Source: Symbiodinium natans
Lineage: Eukaryota; Sar; Dinophyceae; Suessiales; Symbiodiniaceae
DNA: 64,000 nt
Direction of reading: 5' to 3'
Assembly (NCBI GenBank): GCA_905221605.1
Contig: CAJNDS010001990.1
Location: forward strand, 440,001-504,000
The notes beneath the pieces were generated by a model. The model made no database searches. It saw only the letters and a list, made by a program, of their open reading frames with translations, and had not been told where the DNA came from. Made by a program: the position numbers and the translations under genes. Positions 30,407 through 40,670 of this stretch are shown here, piece by piece (within the stretch, counting starts at the first letter, position 1; every line of letters starts with the position of its first letter).

Positions 30407-32207
30407 CGTGGTGCCTTGGGCACAGCAGGGGCGGCCGCTGTGCTGTCAGTCTGGCTACTCTCACCTGGGGCGGGAAGAGGTTGGGGTAGAGCACGCTGTG
30501 CATGACTCCTAGCAGCCGGGAATTCTCCCGAGTAAGACTCCGCTCGGTCTCCTCCAGCTGCGAAACACGAACGCGCAGCGGGTCACCTTCCTCTCCTGCA
30601 GCACTCAGGTCGCCTTGCAGGTTCTTCTGAGTGACCTCCATACTCGCGATGCGCCGCTTCTGTCGCGACTCCAGCTCATCATCACCCTGCTTCTTGAGCT
30701 TCCGGACGTCACCCTGGAGATCGGCAACCTGTTCTGTGAGTGTCTTCTTGTCTTTCGCCAGCAAACTCAGAGCCTCCTGCGCCGCCAAAGCCTTTGCGTG
30801 TTCACCCTTATATTAGAATACGGCACAGCTCGTTCTCGTGGACTTTGCGGTCTTTCACCCTGCGGTCCTGCAAGGGGAGGGTTTACTTTTAAGGGTCACA
30901 CCTCTCAGTCATAATGATTTAGGGCGCATAGGGTTTTGCCACAGACAATGGCCTCGGCTGCCGCGAGGCGTGCTCTGCCTCCCTTTTCACCCTGTCCTCC
31001 TGCCAAGGGCTGGTGAACGCCATCCACAACCTGGCCCTTAAAAGGGGTTTATTGTCTAGGGTCACTCCAACACTCTATCCCACCAATCACTCGCAGAGTC
31101 AGAAACATCACCAATAATAAGGCCACCGATCACTACCAACCAATCTTGGTAGAGAAGCGAACCCTGATCAGATTTTGGCTCACCCAGCACGGGAAAGGTT
31201 GTACTGCTTGCCTACCACAATCCCTGACAGTAGACCGGCGAGACCAGATTGGTCCGCAGCAGGCGGTGGGGCGACGGTGTTCGAGGGATTGGGGGGGCTT
31301 GATGGTGCTTGCGGGCGCGCTCGGCAACCCCGACCCAACCTCTGCAGGCTGCGCTTGGAGAGCGAGCTCCGCTCTGAGTCGCTCATTCTCAGCCTGAGTC
31401 CTCTCCATCGCTACCCGGCTTTCCGTCATCAAAGCACACCTTTCAGATATAATGATTTAAGGCGTGTAGGGTTTTGCCACAGACAATGCCCTCGGCTGCC
31501 GCGAGGGCTGCGGCGTGCTCCGCCTCCTTTTTCACCCTGTCCTCCTGCCAGGGGCTGAGGTGAACGCTATCTAGATCCATTACCCTAAACCCTAAACCCT
31601 ACATATTAATCCACAACCTCCGCGCCTCAGCTCGAGCCAGTCGACTCTCCAGCTCACCGATTTGGCGCTGCACGGCAGCATACAGCGATCCCCGCACGCG
31701 TGAAGTTGTCGTTTTTTCAGACTTCAGCGAGGTTTAGGTTTAGGGTTCAGGGCTGACGGTTGTTAGGGCTTGGGCTGTAAACCCAAATGATTTAAATCAG
31801 TCCATTGCCTTTTCCCACGGCGGCAGCTGGATCACCCTCGGCAGCGGCGGGGCTCACCATCTCAGGACAGGGAGGGACAGCAGGGCTCACCATCCCAGGA
31901 CCAGGACCTGGCACAGAGGGCCCCGGGCCATAGCCCTTGCCGCCACCGCGGCTCATATTGTTTGTCACAGCGGGCCGTGGGCCATAGCCCTTGCCGCCAA
32001 AGTCGCCTTCACCCTTGCCAAAGCCCACATCAGACATACCATACTGAATGTCACTGAAGCCGAAGTCGCCCGGGCCATAGAAGTCACCCTTGTCGAAGTC
32101 GCCCTTGCCGATGCCGCCCTTTCCGCCATAGGAATAGTCGAACTCACCCTTGCCATATGGATGGTAACCCCACTCCATGATATGAAAAACTTCTCTGGAG
32201 ACGTTAG
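30407..32207 (-). CDS. Gly-rich N-terminus plus coiled-coil protein gene
   Basis: A start exon and three further exons join in frame: 32178-31819, 31721-31618, 31554-31490, 31410-31340. Exon 1 (120 codons) begins MEWGYHPYGKGEFDYSYGGK and has repeated GKG/GDF units, a composition frequent in dinoflagellate RNA-associated proteins. The next exons are coiled coil (VQRQIGELESRLARAEARR; EDRVKKEAEHAAALAAAE; MERTQAENERLRAELALQ). Further coiled-coil exons lie at 30867-30826 and about 30804-30466 (LTEQVADLQGDVRKLKKQ..), then SSQTDSTAAAPAVPKAP before the donor at 30407. Their joins are not resolved. The introns contain telomere-like words only near 31740 and 31590. Confidence 0.6.
30466..30804 (-). CDS. 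Coiled-coil exon
   Basis: Continuous frame EHAKALAAQEALSLLAKDKK.. through QKRRIASMEVTQKNLQGDLS.. to LEETERSLTRENSRLLGVMH with heptad-like Leu spacing. Possible donor CCCAG|GTGAGAG at 30465. The start is uncertain because exon 30867-30826 would leave an intron of only about 20 nt. Confidence 0.6.
30941..31020 (-). pseudogene. Degenerate duplicate of the 31490-31554 exon
   Basis: The exon and both intron edges (GTTGTGGAT.. and ..CATTGTCTGTGGCAAAACCC) are repeated. This copy lacks 7 bases (frameshift), and the donor GAGG|GC has become GAGGCC. Confidence 0.65.
31819..32178 (-). CDS. Start exon, Gly/Lys-rich
   Basis: 360 nt from ATG at 32178 to a GCC|GT donor. Residues 1-75 carry KG/GDF repeats; the rest is Pro/Gly/Ala rich (PGPGPGMVSPAVPPCPEMVS). 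Start chosen because it follows CTTTTGCTTGCTCTCCCGTTTCAG by 29 bases and no upstream ATG keeps frame beyond that acceptor. The longest coding exon of the window. Confidence 0.65.
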
Positions 32208-32240
32208 CTGAAACGGGAGAGCAAGCAAAAGACAAAAGGT
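32208..32240 (-). promoter_or_regulatory. Likely (trans-)splice acceptor with polypyrimidine tract
   Basis: On the minus strand, TTTTGTCTTTTGCTTGCTCTCCCGTTTCAG ends at 32208, 29 bases before the start codon. The strongest acceptor in the window and well placed for spliced-leader addition. Confidence 0.5.
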
Positions 32241-32467
32241 TTGGTGACTCGAACAGATGCGAGCAGAATAGTGCAAGGGTGTGCATTCAATTTTTTTCGC
32301 ATCAGTCCACTCGTTTCAGTCGCAGTCGTGTTTTTCCTGGCTTCACAGTAACGCGTGGAGTCTTGAGCCAACATGTTCCTGGGACTGCAACATTTCGGAG
32401 CTCAAGAAGTGAGGGTTCCAGCAGTATGGTTCCCTCAGCTCAGGCACGCAGATCCCCCATGTTTTGA

Positions 32468-32469
<2 letters not shown>

Positions 32470-32521
<52 letters not shown>
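32470..32521 (+). repeat. Poly-G run of 52
   Basis: Uninterrupted guanines just upstream of the Gly-rich gene. Poly-Pro and poly-Gly frames across it are artefacts. Length may be unreliable. Confidence 0.9.
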
Positions 32522-32886
32522 CGGTGGGCAGTGCAACAGTTCGCTTTGTCGCCCCACCCCCCCCACCCCCCGCCAGCGTAACATAGCTTGGCTGCATATA
32601 ACAAACAAGTAACCCTGCATGTTGTATGACTGGAACATATGCGAACATACACGTATATATACACGCCCCGGGCGTCGCAACTGTATACGTTCATCGGCCC
32701 TGGCACGCACGTTGAAGCACTTCTTTCCATCCCCCATCTGTGCTCTTGCGATTGGCAGCCCGGTTCAATCAGCCTCAGATCAGGGATGACCAGGGCTGAT
32801 TCCACTTGTGACTCGAAGTTGCTGAGATTGTTAAACCCCTGCTCCCTCCCCATTCAAAACCCTAAAGCAAAATCTTGTTGAGAAGA

Positions 32887-33070
32887 TCAGGCCGGGTAGC
32901 AGGTGAGCACAGGATGCGCCACTCGATCCAGCCACTGCACGAAGTACCTCATTTTCGCCATGCCGCCCCTTGGCGGTAGTAAGCCCGCAAGGAACTGCAA
33001 GACGCACTGCCCGAATGCTTTTGGGTTTTTGCCCTGGGTGATCACGTCGAAGAAGTCTGGGCCCCGCAGC
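32887..33070 (-). CDS. Exon A of a duplicated exon pair
   Basis: Acceptor CGTAAAG|G. Reads LRGPDFFDVITQGKNPKAFG then QCVLQFLAGLLPPRGG and AKMRYFVQWLDRVAHPVL. It then has a GC donor at 32901-32900 or runs to TGA at 32887. Strongly protein-like, high GC3, no upstream ATG needed. Family not recognised. Confidence 0.55.
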
Positions 33071-33160
33071 CTTTACGTTGTTCTTGGGATTTCTTGCATT
33101 TTGTTGACCCTGAAACCCTGACCCGAAACCCTTCTAAATCCCACCCTCAGAAAAAATGTC

Positions 33161-33372
33161 TCACAAAATCAGGAAAGAAAACAAAGCTCTGCCTGGTCGC
33201 ACGACTTCTTCCCATCTGATGCTGACGTCACTCGTCTTGTACACGACTGACCTGTTCTTCTCCAGCAGCTTAACCTCCCGTGCCTCGTAGAGCTTCGGAA
33301 GGTCAAGAAGGCAGAGCACAGGATGCGCCATTCGATCCAGCCACTGCGCGAAGTACCTCATTTTCGCCACGC
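33161..33372 (-). CDS. Exon B of a duplicated exon pair
   Basis: Begins VAKMRYFAQWLDRMAHPVL, nearly identical to the end of exon A, then continues differently: CLLDLPKLYEAREVKLLEKN then RSVVYKTSDVSIRWEEV and a TGA at 33163. Exon A keeps the upstream part and exon B the downstream part of what may once have been one exon. Confidence 0.55.
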
Positions 33373-33594
33373 CTGGAGTTCCAGGGATGCTTGACTTCCG
33401 CTCCAAGCCCAAACCAAAAGAACGAGCGACCCACCCCAAAAAAAGGCCTCCCAGCAAAAAAAAGGCCTCAAGTTCGACAGCGTTTTGGGGGGATCCGAGG
33501 CGGGTTGGCCTCGAATCCCCCCCTGCGCAGGGACGTGGTAGGATTTCAGTTCGGGTTCGCGGTCGTTTCGGGATTGACGTCTGGGCTTAGGGCT

Positions 33595-34740
33595 TAGGGA
33601 AACACAAATGCCTAGGGTTGGGGCATAGGCCACGGCCTTAGGGTGAGGGTTGAGGGCTTAGGGGAAGCACAACTGCCTGGGGTTCAGTGAAGCTTAAAGA
33701 AGGGTTTGGGTTTCAGCCCGTTTCGGGTGTCACGTGTGGGGTTTAGGGCAACCCTCGCCTTAGGGATTCAGGGCTTCGGGAACCACAAATAATGCCTAGG
33801 ATTGCATTTCCGGTTCGGGTCGGGCTTGGGCCACGAATTACGGTTTAGGGTTCGGGGAACCAGAAATGAAATGCGCCTCTTCTTTTGCTTACGGATTAAG
33901 GGAAAGAGAAATGCATCGTGTTGGGGGCTTAGGGCACGCTTCCCACAACTGCCTGGGGCTGAACACGAAATAGGGTTGAGGCCTTCGGGAACCACGAATG
34001 CTTAGGGTTCGGGCTTGGGCAGGTGGGTCTAGGGTCTTAGGGATCCACACCTTGAAACTGCCAAAATTCCGCCCCCCGCCCGAAATCGCAACTCGAATCC
34101 TGAATTAAGTGTTTAGGGTTTAGGGCTTAGGGTCTTTAAGGGGCTTTGGAGGCTCGGCGTGGTGGTGGCTCCCTGCTCCGCGGGACGAGAGCTGCGGCAA
34201 AGTTCTCGGGAGCAGCTCGCCATCGGATCTCAGGTCTGAGGACGTGTTGTTCTCGTCGATGAAGTCGCCGTCGCGAATGTAGCGAATGGCCGACACGCGA
34301 GCCGTGTTGGAAGTGCAGCTGCACACGTCATGTGTGTGGCGCAATGCACTGAAATCCACCTCCTTCACACCTCTCCATGGCCATGCTCACGCATTACGGT
34401 AGGTTTTAGGGTTAGGGACCCAAAGACTCCAAAACGTCTGAATTAAAAGCTGAATTCTTAATAAAAAAATGGAACCCTAATATGACTTTGTCGTCTGGAA
34501 TCCACACCTTCAAACTGCCAGAATTCCGCCCCCGAAATCGCAATTGAAATCCTGAATTAAGGTGCTTTGGAGCCTTTGGGCTTAGGGAAGCACGACTGGC
34601 TGGCCGCCGAGATCGTCGAGCCGCTCGCTGTGGCCTCCGGCCATTAGGTTTGCGGGGCTAGGGCACGGGCTTAGGGCTTACGGAACCACAACTGTCGGCT
34701 TACGCCTTTATAGGCTTGAGGAACCAGAACTGCCTGATTG
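33595..34740 (+). repeat. Degenerate GGGAACCACAAxTGCCTxGG repeats
   Basis: At least eight diverged copies (near 33596, 33662, 33777, 33855, 33945, 33987, 34590, 34683, 34717). A 62-bp segment (CACACCTTxAAACTGCCAxA..) is also repeated at 34044-34109 and 34501-34562. Confidence 0.7.
34165..34348 (-). CDS. Candidate exon
   Basis: Acceptor GGATTTCAG|. Reads ALRHTHDVCSCTSNTARVSA then IRYIRDGDFIDENNTSSDLR and SDGELLPRTLPQL. About 80% C/G third positions, in contrast to the flanking repeats. Family not recognised; 3' boundary uncertain. Confidence 0.55.
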
Positions 34741-34779
34741 TCGAGGACGACCAATGGGCCTCCCCGGGGTAAGGGTCAG

Positions 34780-35560
34780 GTGCAAGGGATGGACTTCGGG
34801 TTTGGGTGATGGACTTCGGGCTCCGGGGTAGGGGCAGGGCAAGCACGCACGGAGCGTTTTTGTGGGTTGGCGGTCAGAAATCGTCTAAACCCGTTTTGGG
34901 GCCGGGATGGGGGGGTCCCTGGTCGAAAAACGGAAGGGGAGGGGGTGGGGGCGCAGGTCGGGTGGGTCCGGGTCCACTGGTCGGGGGGGGCAGGGTCAGG
35001 GGGAGAGGGGGTAAGGGGCAAGGGCAAGGGCAAGGAACGGGTTTGCACACACGGAGCGTTTTTGTGGGTTAGGTCACAAATCGTCGGTTCTGAACAGGAA
35101 AAAAATGTTATTGAGTTTTTTGGGGCCGGGAGTCCCTGGTCGCACGGAGCGTTTTTGTGGGTTGGCGGTCACGAATCACTTTGAGTTGGTCGGGAAGAAG
35201 GGGAGGGTGGGGGGGGGTGGATGGCCAGGATGTGCCTCTCATGTAGAAAGGTTTTTGCAAGGGAAAGGGAAGAAAAGGGTGGGGGTGGGGTCGTCAGGTC
35301 GGTGGGTGAGGGGTCAGCAAAATCCCTGGTCAGGGGGGGGGGGAAGGGGAGGGGGTGGGGGTGGTCGTCCCCCCCCGCTCGGCAAAGGGTCGTCAGGTCG
35401 GGGGTGCAGGGGGAGAGGGGGGGCTTGGGGGTGAAGGGATGGGTGATGGACTTCGGTCTTGGGAGGAGTAGGGGGTAGGGGCAGGGCAAGCACGCACGGA
35501 GCGTTTTTGTGGGTTGAATAGAACAACAAAAAAAGTGTTTGTGAGCTTTTGGGGGCGGGG
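34780..35560 (+). repeat. G-rich repeat region with conserved 20-mer
   Basis: ACGGAGCGTTTTTGTGGGTT is identical at 34849, 35051, 35144 and 35496 within otherwise diverging G-rich sequence. Pro/His-rich frames are not genes. Confidence 0.8.
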
Positions 35561-35847
35561 AGGGGGGGGTCGTCAGGACTGCCTCCCGTCGGGGATCCAA
35601 GCAGCCCCTCCCCTTTATGGGGCGCCAGTTTATGGGGTGGGCTGTCTACTCTGAATATCCTTTGCGGGGCAGCCGCGCTTCTGCGAGGTTTCCACAAGGC
35701 AATTGTAGTCTTCCCTATAGGTTCTGCGTGGCTATGCGGGGCTCGTCGAGTTCTGCGTGGGTGTCATGGGGTGTCTGTAGTTCTGCGGGTCATTCAGGGG
35801 GTCGGGTAGGGCGGCCCACCCCATGAATTGGCACCCGACTTTAATTT

Positions 35848-37280
35848 AGGGGCGCTTAGATTCCCCACGGTCGGGCACGTAGCCCTCCAGCGAACGGCTG
35901 TGGTCTGTTGAAGGGCTGGAGGCGCCACGATGGGTAGGACGCCGCAAGCAGTCAAACGCGAGTGCTCTGACATGATTCAATTATATTATACATCCCCTCC
36001 TCACAAGCCCGAAACCTTGAAACAAGAAGACCCAGCCCCCAAAGACCGAACCTTGCCATTGCTCCAATCCTTGAAATGTCCTTACAATAGCAATCAGGGT
36101 TTTGTTAGGCACGGCTTTAATGCGCGTAGGCCTTAAATTTAAGGGGTCCGGGATGCGCATTGGGTTTAAGGACGCCCACGCTGTCCAAATACGGGCACGA
36201 CGCTCAAGTCGAGGGAAGCGCAAGGACCGCGGCGACAATCGGCCTCCCCCGCTGTGGCGCTCAGGGCACACCGTGCGGCAGGGCAAACCTGCCCGTCCCG
36301 AAGGACAGCGCCGAGTCCCAGCACCCGGCCAGCGGCACTGATCGTGGGCCTAAAACTGTCCAAACCCCCCGCTCCCGAGCCGCCGGGGATCCAAGCAGCC
36401 CCTGCCCTTTAAGGGGCGCTTAGGATTCCCCACGGTCGGGCGCGTAGCCCACCAGCGAACGGCTGTGGTCTGTTGAAGGGCTGGAGGCGCCACGATGGGT
36501 AGGACGCCGCAAGCAGTCAAACGCGTGTGCTATGACATGATTCAATTATATTATACATCCCCTCCTCACAAGCTCGAAACCTTGAAACAAGAAGACCCAG
36601 CCCCCAAAGACCGAACCTTGCCATTGCTCCAATCCTTGAAATGTCCTTACAATAGCAATCAGGGTTTTGTTTGGCACGGCTTTAATGTAGGCCTTAAATT
36701 TAAGGGGTCCGGGAAGCGCATTGGGTTTAAGGACGCCCACGCTGTCCAAATACGGGCACGACGCTCAAGTCGAGGGAAGCGCAAGGACCGCGGCGACAAT
36801 GGGCCTACCCCGCTGTGGCGCTCAGGGCACACCGTGTGGCAGGGCAAACCTGCCCGTCCCGAAGGACAGCGCCGAGTCCCAGCACCCGGCCAGCGGCACT
36901 GATCGTGGGCCTAAAAGGGCCTAAAACTGTCCAAACCCCCCGCCCCCGAGCCGCCGGGGATCCAAGCAGCCCCTGCCCTTTAAGGGGCGCTTAGGATTCC
37001 CCACGGTCGGGCGCGTAGCCCACCAGCGAACGGCTGTGGTCTGTTGAAGGGCTGGAGGCGCCACGATGGGTAGGACGCCGCAAGCAGTCAAACGCGTGCG
37101 CTATGACATGATTCAGTTATACTATACATCCCCTCCTCACAAGCTCGAAACCTTGAAACAAGAAGATCCAGCCCCGAAAGACCGAACCTTGCCATTGCTC
37201 CAATCCTTGAAATGTCCTTACAATAGCAATCAGGGTTTTGTTAGGCACGGCTTTAATGTAGGCCTTAAATTTAAGGGTTC
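35848..37280 (+). repeat. 565-571 bp tandem repeat, three copies, last truncated
   Basis: Units start near 35848, 36411 and 36979. Each has a CCxCCAGC..GCTGGAGG hairpin just before an ATG (35930, 36495, 37066) that opens MGRTPQAVKR.. followed by DMIQLYYTSPPHK. Copy 2 is open for 135 codons, copy 1 is frameshifted by a 4-base insertion near 36122, and copy 3 ends at 37280. A perfect palindrome CCTTAAATTTAAGG lies in each. Confidence 0.9.
36495..36902 (+). CDS. Repeat-borne ORF, 135 codons
   Basis: The intact version of the tandem-repeat ORF: MGRTPQAVKRVCYDMIQLYY.., basic C-terminal half (IRARRSSRGKRKDRGD). Between copies 2 and 3, four of five substitutions in the first 50 codons are synonymous. 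Between copies 1 and 2 nearly all change the residue. Coding status is therefore open. No family recognised. Confidence 0.35.
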   Translation: MGRTPQAVKRVCYDMIQLYYTSPPHKLETLKQEDPAPKDRTLPLLQSLKCPYNSNQGFVWHGFNVGLKFKGSGKRIGFKDAHAVQIRARRSSRGKRKDRGDNGPTPLWRSGHTVWQGKPARPEGQRRVPAPGQRH

Positions 37281-37538
37281 CTAATAACGGGTGATGCACG
37301 CAGTCATTATCCAATTCACCCTTCCCACATGTGCACCTTTGCCTAGCGCGGCCCGCGCTGCGCAAAAGTCGCCCTGGAGGCGATGGACCTGCGCGGCAGC
37401 CTGCAACAGCAAGCCTAACCCTAAACCCTAAACCCTAAACCCTAAACCCTAAACCCTAAACCCTAAACCGAATTAAGGCCTCCAAAAAAACCTTAACGCT
37501 GAAGTTCTCAGCCCGAAAGCCTGAGTCGCCACAACCAC

Positions 37539-37870
37539 GTCTTCCTACATATACGACTACAGCTAACGGCTCCAACCCGAAATCTAAACCCGGCGCCCTG
37601 GTGACCACCAAGGCACGGGACCTTGCTGGGCCCCGGGTTTAGATTTCGGGGGGTCAGGAGGGGTGAAGTCTTCCTACATATACGACTATAAGTGATTTTA
37701 AGCCCGGAGCCCGAAACAAGCGACGGCTGTGGCCGCTGGCTCCGAGTCTAGGGTTACAGTAGTGCTTCGGGCCTATAGTGAACCGAAACCCGAAATCTAA
37801 ACCCGGTGTGCCTGGTGACCACCAAGGCACAGGATTTTGGTGGACCCCTGGTTTAGATTTCGGGTCAGGG
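37539..37870. repeat. Two copies of an 18-bp-arm foldback in a tandem unit
   Basis: Arms CCCGAAATCTAAACCCGG and complement at 37576-37593/37633-37650 (perfect) and 37789-37806/37847-37864 (one mismatch). An inner CCTGGTGACCACCAAGG is shared. CTTCCTACATATACGACTA precedes and follows copy 1. Confidence 0.8.
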
Positions 37871-38403
37871 TGGCCAAAAAGTCTAAGGCTCCCAAAAGCC
37901 CCACACCCCTAAACCCTAAATCTCGGAGTATAGCAGCAGTGCTGAAACTTATCTTTAGGGTTTGGGGTTTAGGGTTTCTTCTTCTGATTGATGCTGGGCC
38001 TTAAATTCACCTACACTTAAAATCTACAGTCTGTCTACATCGCCCTGCTGGGTCTTAGCACAGGGTTTTGGGTTTAGGGTTTGGGGTTGAATCTTGGCCA
38101 TGATGCACCTCACTCCCAGAGCCGACAAAACCCGAAATCTCCAAAGCCCCCACTCCTGCACTCTGACATTTCACCCTCCTTTGAGCTCTAACCTGTTTTC
38201 ACCCTCCTGGCTCCTAACTTCCAATCTACTTTGTCTGGCCTTAACCCTACGCCTGCACTTAAACCAGGAGCCGTTCCATTCCGGCGTTCCGTTCCTTCCC
38301 TTCCGTTTCAGTGGCGGAAGTCCCGTTCCGGTGCCTCTCATGTCTCCTCTTACCCATTCTGTTCCGGTTTGGGCTCTGGAGTCTCATTGATTTAGCCCCC
38401 CAC

Positions 38404-38543
38404 CTCTAGAGATAGAAGCCAAACATTCGGCTGTTGGGACCTTGGCATTCTTCTGAGATCCTGTTTCCAGCCCGAACACGCGCCAAAGTTGCTTGAGCAG
38501 ATCCTGGCCGCCGTGGCCGCGGTTCTTCCCATAGGTGGCTGTC
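38404..38543 (-). CDS. Candidate exon
   Basis: Acceptor GTCAAG|G, donor AGAG|GTGGGG. Reads TATYGKNRGHGGQDLLKQLW then RVFGLETGSQKNAKVPTAEC and LASISR. Two other frames are open over part of it, but this one has both splice sites. Family not recognised. Confidence 0.5.
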
Positions 38544-38709
38544 CTTGACACAACGCTAGCTTGGTGATCTTGGGGCCGTGATGCCTGCATGCATACCTTT
38601 GTCTCGGCCCAGGCGTACCAACACTTCTAAGATTTATGCTAGCACGCAGCCAGAGATATGTCAGCGCCACAGTGCGGTAAAAGGAACAGTACCTGGGGGG
38701 CGTCCTCAT

Positions 38710-39040
38710 ACGAGGACATCAAGGTGACATAATCATGGTTCGTGCGCCCTTCTATTAAACGAATCAACATGATTTTTGACAACTCACCATATGACTTAGA
38801 CGGTGCATGCAGAGGTGTGATGATTTAACTACTTAGGGTGCGTTGAATCCCACAGGCCAGAAACGTGCAAACACAAACCAAGAATCAGGGTCAAGACTTC
38901 CAAGATTTCAAGACTACGGATGGAAATTTGACTTCATGCACTGGATACACAGAATTACACACGTCAGCTAGACAACACAGACGGAACACATGGCACTGAA
39001 CTGCCGAAAGTAACAGATGCTGTCGCTGCTGAAAAGGTCA
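38710..39040. other. Unique sequence without recognised genes
   Basis: Mixed composition with few telomere-like words; no frame or splice pattern that I can support. Confidence 0.5.
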
Positions 39041-39049
39041 CGCTACACT

Positions 39050-39410
39050 AGTTGACGGCGAATGTCACATGCCGAGCTACCCTGCAACACTTAAAAACCA
39101 CAGTCTAGCTAGTTAGCGGCGAATGTCACATGTCGACCTACCCTACACCCTAATCACCCTACACGTAATTAAACACTACAATCTTGTCAGTCACCCTACA
39201 CTATATAGTTTTCATTCGCGGCGAATGTCACATGCCGCCCTACCCTACACCCTATCCTGCGCCTACACTTAAAAACTCTACACTTCTTAAAAGCTGAAGT
39301 CTAGTCACCCTACGCTAGTCAGCGGCGAACGGGAGTTCATGCCTTTTAGCCTAGGCCCTATCCTACACCTACACTGAAAATCTATAGCCTAGTCCCCCTA
39401 CCCTAGTATG
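39050..39410. repeat. GCGGCGAATGTCACATGCCG repeat cluster
   Basis: Four diverged copies near 39055, 39116, 39219 and 39321, each followed by CTACCCTACACC-rich sequence and a cAxTCTAGTCACCCTA motif. A 45-bp pair (GGAATCGGGTTTxxGGGCTTAGG..) follows at about 39490 and 39580. Confidence 0.75.
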
Positions 39411-39951
39411 AACTAATGCTCCTGCCCCGGCCTCAATCTCGCGGCCACACTCGGGAAGTCTGTCTACATCACCCTATACGGTGTTTAGGTGGAATCGGGT
39501 TTTCGGGCTTAGGGTGGGATCAGGATTAAGGGTTTTCACCCTACAAGGCTGGAGATGTAAAGGTTTGGGTGTTCAAGCGGAATCGGGTTTCTGGGCTTAG
39601 GGTGGGATCAGGAACCAGGATAATTTTAAATAAAATCGGAGCCTGAATGAGCTACGGGGCCGACTGTCTCACAAATTTATCAACTGTACTGTACAACAAG
39701 TTTCTACGACTTGATTGAAAAACCCGGACTTAAATATTTCAATATTTTTACGTTAATATTCATATTGTTAATATTAATACTATATTAATATTTCTATTTC
39801 TTTGAAATATTCACACTAATATTATTAATATAACGAATAGTCATTATGAATTATAAATATAAACTAAAATAAAAATTTACTTTCTAAATTGTGATTACTA
39901 AAATTATACGTAAATTGTACGTGTGATTCTATGAATCTTATTAATACGAGA

Positions 39952-40190
39952 ATGGGACAGAGGAGGGGGAGATGGATGAAGAAGGGGAGGAGAGGGAGAG
40001 GGAGGAGAGGGAGAGGGAGGAGGGAGAGTGAGGAGAGGGAGAGGGAAAGGGAGAGGGAGATGGGAGGGAGAGGGAGGAGAGGGGGAGGGGGGAGAGGGAA
40101 ACGGAGGGAGGGAGGGGGAGGGGCAGGGAGAAAGGGAAGGGGAGGGTGGGGGAGGAGGGGCGGAAGGGAAGAGGGAGGCTGTTGGTGTGT
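39952..40190 (+). repeat. GGGAGA-rich purine tract
   Basis: 240 bases almost purely A/G. Arg/Gly/Glu-rich frame is not considered a gene. The 200 bases before it are AT-rich. Confidence 0.9.
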
Positions 40191-40670
40191 CAGCCCTTAA
40201 CCTTTAAACCTGAACCCCCTTAACCCCAGGGCCCCAGGGCTTTAAGGTTAAGGGTGTAGGAATGCCTATACCCTTACACCTTAAACCTTTAAACCTTCAC
40301 TAAGGGATTTAACGGGTTACGGCGAAGGATTCAAGTCGAGTTGCTTAACCTTGAAAACCCTATGTCTGATTAAAAGGTTTAGGGTTTAAGGTTTGAGCTC
40401 AAACCCTATAGGCTTTAAGTATTAAGGCTTAGGGATTAAAGCCTTAAACCCTATAGAGTTTCGGGCCTTCTCTTTCTAACCCTAATCCCTTAACCGAAGA
40501 GAATTCAAAGACAAGCCTTGAACGAGCCCTTTAAGAAACAACAAGAGAGCGCAGCGGAGCGCAGCGCAGAGGAGGGGGAGGGAGGGGCAATCCTTTTTTG
40601 CTGTCTTGGTTGAAGATTGAAGTGTGCAAATGCCCGCGTGAGGACCTTTCGTTGATGATTTCCTAGACCA

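Noticed and set aside
31172-31182. 11-base match to the dinoflagellate spliced leader (ATTTTGGCTCA)
   Set aside because: It lies inside a minus-strand intron region on the plus strand and does not extend; a chance match is not improbable in 64 kb.
32343-32853. Frames with poly-Pro or poly-Gly
   Set aside because: Produced by the 52-nt poly-G run.
33486-33525. tRNA-like CTCGAATCC with a 14-bp stem
   Set aside because: No acceptor stem, D-arm or anticodon arm can be drawn; only an inverted repeat.
39931-40200. 89-codon Arg/Gly/Glu frame
   Set aside because: Pure purine low-complexity tract.
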